Positions 10,919 to 20,100 of a DNA stretch of 64,000 bases are shown here, piece after piece. Below the pieces are notes generated by a model. It saw only the letters and a program-made list of their open reading frames with translations, was not told the origin of the DNA and did not search any database. The stretch comes from Diplonema papillatum. Its lineage: Eukaryota; Euglenozoa; Diplonemea; Diplonemida; Diplonemidae. Made by a program: the position numbers and the translations under genes. Every line of letters starts with the position of its first letter. Position 1 is the first letter of the stretch. The stretch lies in assembly GCA_030068145.1 (NCBI GenBank), contig JAPJBO010000503.1, positions 62,001-126,000 of the forward strand, read 5' to 3'.

Positions 10919-12718
10919 ATGCAGCCGTCGACTCATTTGAAGGCTAAGCAGCCGATGGGCAGCGAGGCCCTCAAGCAGGAGGTGGAGGACCTGCGGAAGG
11001 CTCTCGAGGAAAGAGAGAAGCTGTACGAGGCGGCGGCGAAGGAAGAAGCCGAATCCGCGGCCGCGGCCGCGGCGGCGGAGAAGGAAGCGCAGCAGAAGCC
11101 GTCGAAGAAGGACTTGAAGAAGGCCGAAAAAGCGGCGAAGAAGGGCGAGAAGCAGCCGCAGGGGCCGCAGATCGAGTTCGACCCGTCGACCTTCGGCCCG
11201 CTGCCGCTGATTCGATCCGAGAGCCAGACCGAGTCCGTTTGGACGCGCATCGGAGACATCACGGCGGCGAGCGAGGGCAAGGCGTTCCGAGTCCGCGCCC
11301 GCATCAGCACCAGCAGGAAGGCGAGCTCGAAGCTGGCGTTCATCGTGCTGCGGAAGAAGCTTGACACCATCCAGTGCGTGTTGGGTGGGAGAAGCGGCGA
11401 CGACACCGTGATGCGCAACATGATCAAGTGGGTCTGCTCTCTCCCCCTGGAGTCGATCGTCGACGTGGTTGGCGAAGTCGTGAAGCCCGTGGAGCCGGTC
11501 CACTCCACCACGCAGTCGGATGCAGAACTGCACTTGACGAAAGTGTTCCTCGTCTCCTCGAGTCTGCCAGTCCTCCCCTTCCAAGTGGCTGATGCTGCAG
11601 GGCTAACAGAAGGCGTCAATGTGAACCAGGACACGAGACTGCAGACACGTTGGCTCGACATGCGGACCCCCTGCAACCACTCCATCTGGAACCTGCAGTC
11701 TCGCGTCTGCCAGTACTTCAGGGAGTACCTGTTGCAGCAGAGCTTTGCGGAGATCCACTCGCCGAAGATCATCCCCGTAGCCAGCGAAAGCGGGGCGTCC
11801 GTTTTCAAGCTCGGATACTTCGGCCGCAACGCCTACCTGGCGCAGTCCCCGCAACTGTACAAGCAGATGGCGCTGCAAGGCGACCTCGAACGCGTTTTCG
11901 AAGTCGGGCCTGTTTTCAGGGCCGAGAACGCCAACACGCACCGGCACCTTTGCGAGTTCGTCGGACTGGACGTCGAGATGGAGATCAAAGAGCACTACTA
12001 CGAGGTGCTGGACCTCGCCGAGGGGCTGTTCACGTACATGTTCAACCACCTGCAGACGGACTGTGCACCGCTGGTCGACGCCGTCCAGAAGCAGTGGAAT
12101 CAGACGCCGTTCGAGCACAAGATGACGAAAGAGACCATCGACAAGTACGAGATCGGGATCCTTAACGGGCCCGGCGAGCGGGGGTCGAAGGATGAATTCG
12201 GCGCGTTCGTGCACAATTTGGAGACCGCGACGCTGCGCATGGAGTACCCGAAGGCGATCCGTCTTCTGAACACGGAGCTGCCGAAGGGGGAGCAGATGCA
12301 GGAGACCGACGACCTCAACACCACCAACGAAAAGCACCTGGGCAGGATCGTGAAGAAGCGGTACGGCGTCGACTTCTTCATCGTCGACTGGTTCCCGGCG
12401 GAGGTGAGGCCGTTCTACACGATGCCGCACCCGAAGGACGCGCGGTTCAGCAACTCGTACGACATGTTCATGCGGGGCGAGGAGATCTCGAGCGGGGCGC
12501 AGCGCATCCACGACGTCGCGCTGCTTGAGGAGAGGATCCAGAAGATGGGCGTCGACTCGTCGACCCTCGTCGACTACCTCGACTCTTTCCGTCTCGGGGC
12601 GTGGCCGCACGGCGGGTTCGGCGTCGGGATGGAGCGTGTTTTGATGCTTTACCTCGGCCTCGGCAACATCCGGTCGTGCTCCCTCTTCCCCCGCGACCCG
12701 CAGAGGAACACGCCGTAG
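10919..12718 (+). CDS. DARS1: Aspartyl-tRNA synthetase, cytosolic (class IIb)
   Basis: A single uninterrupted frame of 599 residues, stop TAG at 12716. The enzyme activates aspartate with ATP and charges tRNA-Asp. Residues 13-85 form a charged Lys/Ala/Glu-rich extension, as in eukaryotic cytosolic AspRS. An OB-fold anticodon-binding domain follows at about 100-230 (VWTRIGDITAASEGKAFRVRARI onward). The class II catalytic core then has motif 1 around the EIHSPKII segment, motif 2 at about 330-345 (GPVFRAENANTHRH) and motif 3 at about 560-585 (GAWPHGGFGVGMERVLMLYL). The QSPQLYKQ, SYDMFMRGEEISSGAQR and FYTMPHP blocks are typical of the archaeal/eukaryotic AspRS type. All catalytic motifs are intact, so it is very likely functional. 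Translation could instead begin at Met13 (10955). The gene is intronless, unlike several of its neighbours. Confidence 0.97.
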   Translation: MQPSTHLKAKQPMGSEALKQEVEDLRKALEEREKLYEAAAKEEAESAAAAAAAEKEAQQKPSKKDLKKAEKAAKKGEKQPQGPQIEFDPSTFGPLPLIRSESQTESVWTRIGDITAASEGKAFRVRARISTSRKASSKLAFIVLRKKLDTIQCVLGGRSGDDTVMRNMIKWVCSLPLESIVDVVGEVVKPVEPVHSTTQSDAELHLTKVFLVSSSLPVLPFQVADAAGLTEGVNVNQDTRLQTRWLDMRTPCNHSIWNLQSRVCQYFREYLLQQSFAEIHSPKIIPVASESGASVFKLGYFGRNAYLAQSPQLYKQMALQGDLERVFEVGPVFRAENANTHRHLCEFVGLDVEMEIKEHYYEVLDLAEGLFTYMFNHLQTDCAPLVDAVQKQWNQTPFEHKMTKETIDKYEIGILNGPGERGSKDEFGAFVHNLETATLRMEYPKAIRLLNTELPKGEQMQETDDLNTTNEKHLGRIVKKRYGVDFFIVDWFPAEVRPFYTMPHPKDARFSNSYDMFMRGEEISSGAQRIHDVALLEERIQKMGVDSSTLVDYLDSFRLGAWPHGGFGVGMERVLMLYLGLGNIRSCSLFPRDPQRNTP

Positions 12719-13725
12719 GCCAGAACGAAACAGTGGGACAGAGAGGTAGACACCTTGACGACATGCTTCGGGCAGTCCAGCATGTCCAAGACGTGGGTGC
12801 TACTTGAGGGAAATTCAGGAAGGCGCCGTCAATACCCGATGGAGATGGCTTGCGGGTGTTTCTCGTCAAGCATAGCGCCTCGATATAAGACCTCTTGGCC
12901 TGATAGGTCGACTACCTTGACTCTCACGGTTCCGGTTTCGGTTTCGGGGTCTGGATGGATCGCGGCGACACTCGATCATCATGCTCTCCTTTCCCCTTTG
13001 ACTCCCAGGAAAAGCCGAAGCCAGAAGCAAAAGGTTGGAACCGCAAGGTCGCAATTTTTTTGTGGGCTGCTTCCTCGCTGTCCACCTTTCCTTTTCTATT
13101 TGGAAGAAACGTCGCCAAGCATTCCCGCCCTTGACCCCCCGCACTCTCTTTTTAGTCATACTAATTGTACTGAACGAAGAATTTCCGGACAACGGTCACA
13201 TGAAAACGTAAACGAGGCTCTCAATAGCACGCCCACTCCTTTGTCTATCTAGGGGGCTCCGAACTTTGGCACCAAGCTCGACAAGGGTTCGGATAGACAG
13301 CATCCACTACTCGGGTGACGAACACGACGTGACAATATCGTTTCTCCGTCCGAATGATCGTCATTCGCAACACCTGTGGCAACGATGACCCAACGGCACC
13401 TACTCGACAACAGTCTCGACACGGCTGTAGCAAGAGGCTGTGAGAATGTTGGTGACAAAAAGAAGGAGGCGCCTTTCAGAAGGACCTATTCCGCCTCCCC
13501 GATACACGCTGCCTGGCAATGCGGCGGAATGTTTTCTGCATCATTGTCGGGTGCGCTATTTCTACTACTTCGCTATCGGAACCTAACCCTTCCCGGGAAG
13601 TGTTCTCTCCCGCTTTCGCTTCTCTTTTTTTGGAAGATTTTGCACTATCGCACGAAAGGACTTCATCAGTATCTTCAAGGTGACAGGTGTCAGTCGGGGG
13701 TTCCTTCGTTTCTGCTTCAGTTGCA

Positions 13726-13771
13726 CGCGATCCACAAACAGGGGCCAGCGAGACCCTGTTTGTGGATCGCG
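13726..13771. repeat. Perfect 18-bp inverted repeat (hairpin), 10-base loop
   Basis: CGCGATCCACAAACAGGG is followed by the loop GCCAGCGAGA and then the exact reverse complement of the left arm. It lies about 1 kb downstream of AspRS in non-coding DNA. Confidence 0.85.
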
Positions 13772-14379
13772 ACCGGAGACCGGTCAGGGTAGAATGCAGT
13801 ATCGACGCGACTGAGCGACGAACAACGCGTTTTTGCGTCTGTCTCTTGCGTCTTCCGGGTGCAATTTCTGCCGCCGTGTCTGCGGCACTAAAGCGTTGAT
13901 TCTCCAGCCGGCTGCTGCGATCAAGAAGGTTTTCGCGACCCGGCACACACGTCCACGCAAACGTAGCCTGCAAGCGCCAATACCCCCCAGGTCCTCCGCG
14001 CCGATCTCACAGCTCGAAACGCTATTCCTAACAGTAACTAAAAGTTCTCTTCTGCGTCTTACTGCGCGGGGTCGCTCTTACTTCCTTACTTCAAGAGGAG
14101 AAGCTCGTGGAAGACGAACTTCTGGGATGGAATCCGTCCATCTTACCGCTTCTTTCATAAGATAAGCCACCTTAAAAACAGGGGCGGGACAGCATCGTGA
14201 TTTGGCGTCGCCCATGCTGGGTCACGACAGGTGAGTGGCGTCACCTCCCGTCGAAGGGGCAGCAGTCATCAGGAACTTAGCTAAATGACAGGTTGGGTGA
14301 CGCCGCCCCAAGTCAGTTAGGGGGAAGGACAGTGACCCTGGTGGAGGAAAAAGGACAAGGGATGAAGACTTGTTGCTAG

Positions 14380-14443
14380 CATCAAACATGCATGAGAGGC
14401 AGTGTGCCTGCCTAAACATTAAACTAAGTTTTTTCCCCCCCCC
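14380..14443 (+). repeat. ATGAGAGGC ... ACTAAGTTTTTTCCCC dispersed repeat (copy 1)
   Basis: CATCAAACATGCATGAGAGG, GCCTG, AAACTAAG and a T-then-C tract match 23709-23764 in order. Short fragments containing only the ACTAAG plus C-tract end occur near 3215, 21890 and 30078. Confidence 0.65.
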
Positions 14444-14618
14444 GACTGTAGCAGTTGAGGAAGGTGCAAACTTGGAGACTGCTACAGTAGTCCTGCACGG
14501 AGCCCGGCATGTGTGCCGTTTACGGGATACATGTCGGCTTCCTACTCATGGGGGACCAAGGTAGGCACTCTCACACCTCAATACCGGACCAACCACCTTA
14601 AAAACAAGGGCAACAGAA

Positions 14619-15632
14619 ATGGGGTCGGAAAGCGTTGTAAAATGGGGCATCATCGGCTGCGGTGACGTGTGTGAGATGAAGAGCGGGCCTGCCCTGTATA
14701 AAACGCCGCAGTCGCGACTGGTTGCGGTTATGAGGCGGGACAAGGCGAAGGCCGCAGACTACGCTAAAAGGCACGGCGTGGAGAAGTCATACACAGACGC
14801 GCAAGACCTGGTGAATGACCCGGAAGTCACGGCGGTCTACATCGCGACACCGCCCGGATCGCATCTGGAGCACACGATTCTCGCGGCGAGAGCCGGGAAG
14901 CCGGTTCTAGTGGAGAAGCCCATGGCCCGCACGCACGCGGAGTGCATCGAGATGGTCGGGGCCTGCAAAGCAGCAGGCGTCCCGCTTTTCGTGGCGTACT
15001 ACCGCCGGTGCCTTCCGAACCACGTGAAGGTGAAAGAATTGATATCCGACGGCGCGATCGGCGAGCCGCGGACCGTCTCCGTCCAACTCTTCCACTCCGT
15101 CTCGCGGCACAACCAAGACGCTTGGCGGGCCGACCCTGCCGTGGCAGGAGGCGGGTACTTCATGGATCTCGCGTCCCATCAGTTGGACTTCCTCGACTAT
15201 CTCTTCGGCGCGATCACCGACGTTGCCGGACTCGCCCGGAACCAGGCCTCGCTGTACGCTGCGGAAGACGTGGTGTCGTCGGTGTTTTCGTTCGAAAACG
15301 GGGTGGTCGGCACGGGGCTCTGGTGCTTCTCCTGCGACCAGTCCAGCCAGTGCGACGAGGTCACCATCTCCGGCAGCAAAGGCCGCATCGTGTTCTCGTC
15401 CTTCCTGCCGGCGCCGATCGTCTTGCACGCGGAAGCCGGGCAAACACGCATCGACGTCCCGATGCCGGCTCACGTGCACCAGCCGCTGGTGCAACGTGTC
15501 GTCAACGACCTGACGCAAAACGGGGGCGACGCGTGCCCGAGCACCGGCACAACTGCCGCCCGCACTGCTTGGGTGATGGACGAGATCCTGAAGAGTTGGA
15601 GGGCGAAGAAGAGTTTGCCGGTTGGCGGCTAG
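14619..15632 (+). CDS. Gfo/Idh/MocA-family NAD(P)-dependent oxidoreductase
   Basis: A single-exon frame of 337 residues, close to the family's usual 330-380. The N-terminal Rossmann fold begins WGIIGCGDVCEMKSGPAL (about 9-26) and includes the AVYIATPPGSHLEHTILAARAGKPVLVEKPM stretch; the EKP motif near residue 98 supplies the lysine typical of family catalysis. The C-terminal sheet domain holds AYYRRCLP and GGGYFMDLASHQLDFLDYLFG, with the conserved Asp and His of the substrate site. Members oxidise or reduce sugars, polyols and related hydroxy compounds with NAD(P). AYYRR resembles dihydrodiol dehydrogenase and anhydrofructose reductase-like proteins, but the substrate cannot be assigned. It reads like a bacterial protein and lacks introns, so transfer from bacteria is possible but unproven. 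Confidence 0.92.
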   Translation: MGSESVVKWGIIGCGDVCEMKSGPALYKTPQSRLVAVMRRDKAKAADYAKRHGVEKSYTDAQDLVNDPEVTAVYIATPPGSHLEHTILAARAGKPVLVEKPMARTHAECIEMVGACKAAGVPLFVAYYRRCLPNHVKVKELISDGAIGEPRTVSVQLFHSVSRHNQDAWRADPAVAGGGYFMDLASHQLDFLDYLFGAITDVAGLARNQASLYAAEDVVSSVFSFENGVVGTGLWCFSCDQSSQCDEVTISGSKGRIVFSSFLPAPIVLHAEAGQTRIDVPMPAHVHQPLVQRVVNDLTQNGGDACPSTGTTAARTAWVMDEILKSWRAKKSLPVGG

Positions 15633-15684
15633 CACGATGGCCTCGAGAAATTTGATTTTTTACCCTCGAAGAGAGGCTCTGGTG

Positions 15685-15745
15685 CTCCAGGCAGCTGGCG
15701 TCGTGTTCTCGTCCTTGTAGCCGGCACCGGTCGTCTGCACACGGT
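15685..15745 (+). pseudogene. Vestigial duplicate of an internal oxidoreductase segment
   Basis: CGTCGTGTTCTCGTCCTTGT, AGCCGGCACCGG and TCGTCTGCAC closely match bases about 15386-15432 of the oxidoreductase (CATCGTGTTCTCGTCCTTCC and onward). The copy has a TAG in the frame matching the gene. It looks like a remnant of a tandem duplicate of this gene, or a short local copy. Confidence 0.6.
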
Positions 15746-16351
15746 GGTGACCAGCAAAAACAGTTCGCGATGCATTGTACCAACCACAACATATGCTACA
15801 AAAATGATGAGCCCGTGGCTCCGAAGTCACTATAACTTCTCATAGTATAGCATGGACTGCGACGTGGACCCGAGGTTCCTCGAATAGCCCGAAATTCTTT
15901 GTCACACCGCCGAATACGTTGTGTCCAGCGGAGCTGGACCTGGTTCTGCTCTACGACCACTCCAGCAACTTGGCGGCATCTCCGAGCATTCTTCCACAAG
16001 ACATGCTTCTGGATGTCCAAGAGTACGCAGACGTGTTAAACGAGTTTTGAGAGACTTCCACCAACCTAGGAATAGGACCGGAAACCTTTCCTTGTGTTGA
16101 TGATGTATTTACACTAATTGGTCGTTGGCACAAGGTGCAGCCGACGAAAGCACGCGAGTTCCGCTGGGCGAAAAGAACGCGCCTTGTGTAATTTTTTGAA
16201 CTGGAAAGGCGTTCTTTCACTTTCCGTTTTCTTCGTGTTTTGCCCGTCACCGTGCGAGCGGGGACTTCCTATTAATCTTATTTCGCATCTAGCCTCGAGG
16301 GCCCCCGAACGTAACTTCCTTCCGTGGCGTGGCTGAGGTCACAAGTCAGGC
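15746..16351. other. Intergenic, no feature seen
   Basis: About 600 bases without a conserved frame or a recognised repeat, between the oxidoreductase remnant and the 94-bp minisatellite. Confidence 0.5.
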
Positions 16352-16912
16352 AGCTCCATTTTGTTCTTAGCCTCTACGGACAGTCAAAGAGCACCCGGAA
16401 CCGCTTGAAGCCGGTATTGCAGCGGAGCTCGCTCACCCACACGTCAAGCTCCATTTTGTTCTTAGCCTTTGCGAACAGTCAAAGAACACCCGGAACCGCT
16501 CGAGGCGGTATTGCACGGCGGGTCTCGCACCCACACGCCAAGCTCCATGTTGTTCGTAGCCTTTGCGCAACCGTCAAAGAACACCCCGAACCGCTCGAGA
16601 CGGTATTGCACGGCGGTCTCGCACCCACACGTCAAGCTCCATGTTGTTCTTAGCCTTTGCGCAACCGTCAAAGAACACCCCGAACCGCTCGAGACGGTAT
16701 TGCACGGCGGTCTCGCACCCACACGTCAAGCTCCATGTTGTTCTTAGCCTTTGCGCAACCGTCAAAGAACACCCCGAACCGCTCGAGACGGTATTGCACG
16801 GCGGTCTCGCACCCACACGTCAAGCTCCATGTTGTTATTAGCCTTTGCGAACGGTAAAAGAACACCCGGAACCGCTCGAGATGGTGAACGGCGGGTCTCG
16901 CTGACCTACGCG
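16352..16912 (+). repeat. Minisatellite, 94-bp unit, about six copies
   Basis: AGCTCCAT recurs at 16352, 16447, 16541, 16635, 16729 and 16823, a spacing of 94 bases (95 for the first). Each unit contains TTGTTCTTAGCCTTTGCG, GTCAAAGAACACCC, GAACCGCTCGAGACGG, TATTGCACGGCGG and CACCCACACGTCAAG. Units three to five are almost identical; the two outer units are more diverged and the last breaks off near 16912. Long overlapping frames on both strands arise only because 94 is not a multiple of three and stops are absent. They should not be taken as genes. Confidence 0.95.
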
Positions 16913-17156
16913 TCGAGGGCCCTGGACGTGTTTTTCCAGGTGGTATGACTTTAACTCTCGAGGATCGTGTCCCACAGCGGGGGTTCCACCTTTTTTGACC
17001 TACCACGACATGTTATGCATCGTCGTTCGTTGGGAGAATTGTGGGGAAACCACGAATAATCAGTATCAGTTAAGGTTAGGGTGAAAGAAAGAAACGTACC
17101 AACAGAGGGTGACGTGAGGGTGGGGTCTGTGCGTGGGTGTGTACAGAAGCGTGGGG

Positions 17157-20100
17157 ATGTCGGAAGACATTCTCACGTGGCTCAGAGTCCGGCTGAGCGT
17201 CGGTCTGAACGTTACCGACAGAGCTGCGAACGAGTTCTTCGCCACCCACGTCGACGAGGCCGCCCAATGGCAAACTGCGCTGCGGGAAGATCCCCAGCGG
17301 CACGTCGCTATTTACTTCACGCACACCGCGGGCCCCTGCTGCGCCACTCCCAACAACGAGGCGGCGCCCGAAGAAGATATGTCGCTGTTCAAGTTCAACC
17401 TCGTCGAATGGAACTCCGTCGACAAACTGGCCGGTAAGATCAACTTCATGATCTTCTATCCGAAGCTGCGCTGCTGGTCTGAATCGGGCGGAGATCAATC
17501 AACCGGAGACTCGCAGCCGCCAGACCAGCGAATGGACGACGTTTTCGCGTGGTCTGTGCTCAGCAGCGTTTGGGACGCGTCGAATGCCGACGGCAGTGCC
17601 TGCGAAGCGCCGGTCTTCCCGGTGTCCGAGCAGTGGAAGCACGACGCCGGCCTCCGCGATTGGAAGAAGAAAACGGGTCCTGCGACGGGCGTCATGCACC
17701 TGCTGGACCACAACAACACAGTGCCGAAGTCGGTGGTCGACGAATGGGGCATCGAGCTCGGCGCGGCCCTCGCGGGCGCCGCGGGGTGCGCCGTTGGAAC
17801 TCAGGACCCGATGGAGGAGATTCTGTTCTGGCAGCAGCGCCTGCGCAAGCTGCGCCAGTATGAGGCTCGCCTGCTGGTTCCAGAGGTGCGTCTTTTTTTT
17901 TTTTTTGTATAAGCACCTGCTTTGTAGGAAATGCTTGAGGAGACTTGCTGCCAGTTGCGATAGATCAAAGGAGGTAAATGTGCTGTAGCCCACACGAAAC
18001 ACAGGTAAATCTGGGCTCAGTGGAGGGCGTAAGCGTTCAACAAAAAAGACCCACTTTGTGGTTGAATTGTTTTCTCTCCTTCGAAATGAGCACCACGAGT
18101 ATTCTTTGCAAACTTTTACATCTTTTCTGAGGTTTTCCGGGTTCCGGCGGGTTAGTAGTGCCATTCCGGCGGGTTCCGGCGGGTTGGCGATGCCATTCAG
18201 AGGGTTCCGGCGGGTTCCGGCGGGTGGGAATTGCCATTTAGAGGGTTCCGGCGGGTTCCGGCGGGTTGGAAATGTCATTCAGAGGGTTCCGGCGGGTTCC
18301 GGCGGGTTGGCGATTCCAGTCAGAGGGTTCCGGCGCGCCGGAACCCGCCGGAACCCTCTGAATGATATTTCCAACGTGCCGGAACCCGCCGGAACCCTCT
18401 GAAAGCGTTTTCACATGGCGGGGACGCCTTGCAGCCTTCGTGTGCGCGCTGCACCCACAGTTTTCTTTGAGTCTTTTCTTTTCTCTTTTGCGCGCGTGCG
18501 TTCGCTCCGGCGGCAAGGCAAAAACTAAGAAACAACAAAGTCTTGAGTTTATCTACCCTCAGCTGGAAAATGACCGAGTCCCCCCCCCAAACCCAACCCA
18601 ACCCTGTATGCACGCGGGGGGCTCAGGACCACATTCATTGCGAATGTGTTCGTGGTGTCGGCCGCAGGAGTCTTTTTTTGGCTAGCCAAAGAGAGTAAAA
18701 GAGTGAAAGAGTACGTACAGTAGTGAGTAGAGAAGAGAACGAGTGTAAAAGAATGGAGGTAGCACGAACTACCAGACCGGCGGAGGCCACCGCAAAAAGA
18801 TTTCTTACCTTTTCCTTATCCCTCAAAACCAGCACCAATAACAACGACCCCCCAAACCCACCCCAACCGGGCTTCCTTTTTACCCCTGCAAACCCGTGAA
18901 TAGGTGCTACGGGAGTATCTGGCAACCGCTGCTTAACAGTGCATGCTAATCCGTGTGGTTCATGTACTTAAAAGAACTCAATGCTAAACGCGGCTGCAGC
19001 CGCGGCCACCACCAGTCCAACAAGCCGAACGTCCAGTCAACCCCCGGACGCAACAAGAAGAAGAGGCCCTCCTCACCCACCCAGGTGGGTGTACAACGGG
19101 AAACGCCAGTAGGAAAGCGAGCGGCGCGAGCGCCGCTCGCGGCAACGAAAAAGGAGACGGACGGGCGACCAAGAGGCCGCCACCAACGCCAGGAACCAGC
19201 GAACGACCAGCGCTGAAGAAGAGGGTGCTTGGCACCCCGAAGGAAGGCCCGATCGCCGGCCGCAAGCGGAAGAAGACGAAGGCGACCACCCCCGACTCAG
19301 GGGTGCATCGAAGGAAGAAGAAGGTTCCGAGGGCAAGCAGCTCTCAGAAACGACCGGGGACCACGGGCACACCAATGCCCTCGAAAGTGGAAAACGGGCA
19401 CTCCTGCCCGCCCTCGTACTCGCCGACTCAGTCTTTGGAATCGCAAGAAAGCCAAATCCCGCTAGCGCCACAAATGCTCGACCTTGACGACGCAATGGCA
19501 GGTGACGACGTCATCCGATAACCTGGCGAGGCAGTGCATGTTAATCCATGTGGTTCATGTACTTCAAAGAACTCAATGCTTAACAGCATGCCGCTGCACG
19601 GGAATGCGCCGAAGGGGGTGAGAGAACGGGGAAACGTCCTGCGCTGCATGATGAGCGCGTTGGACAAGCTGGCGGCACAGCAAGGGCTGGGAAGCTGCAT
19701 GAGAGGAGAGAGGGTGTGCCCGACGACGTCGCTGTCGTTCATGGGCATCACGGGGATATCGGGTATACGGCCCAGGCCACGCTTTCGCGAGGCACACACG
19801 GGGACGATACTTGAGGAACAAGTGAAAGGAAGCGATGTAGGGACGCAGTGCCCGACGTACCCTGACTGGTGTCGGTATAGAGAAGGCACTCGTCACGTGC
19901 GCGACCCATCACAAAGGGAAGTGTGAGGCGTGCAGAGCACTCGTCCGAAGGGACGTTCCCACGGTAGAGATGTGCTGCCGGCACCATCACCACGCGAACG
20001 ATGGGCAGCCGATCGCGGTGTGCACAGAGCACAGCACGACGAAGTGCGGCGAGTGCAAGACGGCGGCGGCGTGTTGCCGCAGCGGGCATCATGCCTGCCG

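Larger units (their letters stand above)
12719..14618. other. 1.9-kb intergenic region
   Basis: No supported gene. It contains a perfect 18-base-pair hairpin at 13726-13771, one copy of the ATGAGAGGC/ACTAAGTTTT repeat at 14380-14443, and two direct copies of CCACCTTAAAAACA about 420 bases apart (near 14168 and 14590). The second of these lies just upstream of the oxidoreductase start. Confidence 0.6.

Noticed and set aside
10748-12610. Long - strand open frames opposite AspRS (278, 298 and 335 codons)
   Set aside because: Shadow frames caused by the GC-rich codon use of the + strand gene.
16352-16912. CRISPR array
   Set aside because: Whole 94-base units repeat with no unique spacers, in a eukaryotic context; no cas genes.
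16324-17006. Series of overlapping small ORFs spaced by 94 bases on both strands
   Set aside because: All are readings of the 94-bp minisatellite; the 94-base period shifts frame at each unit.
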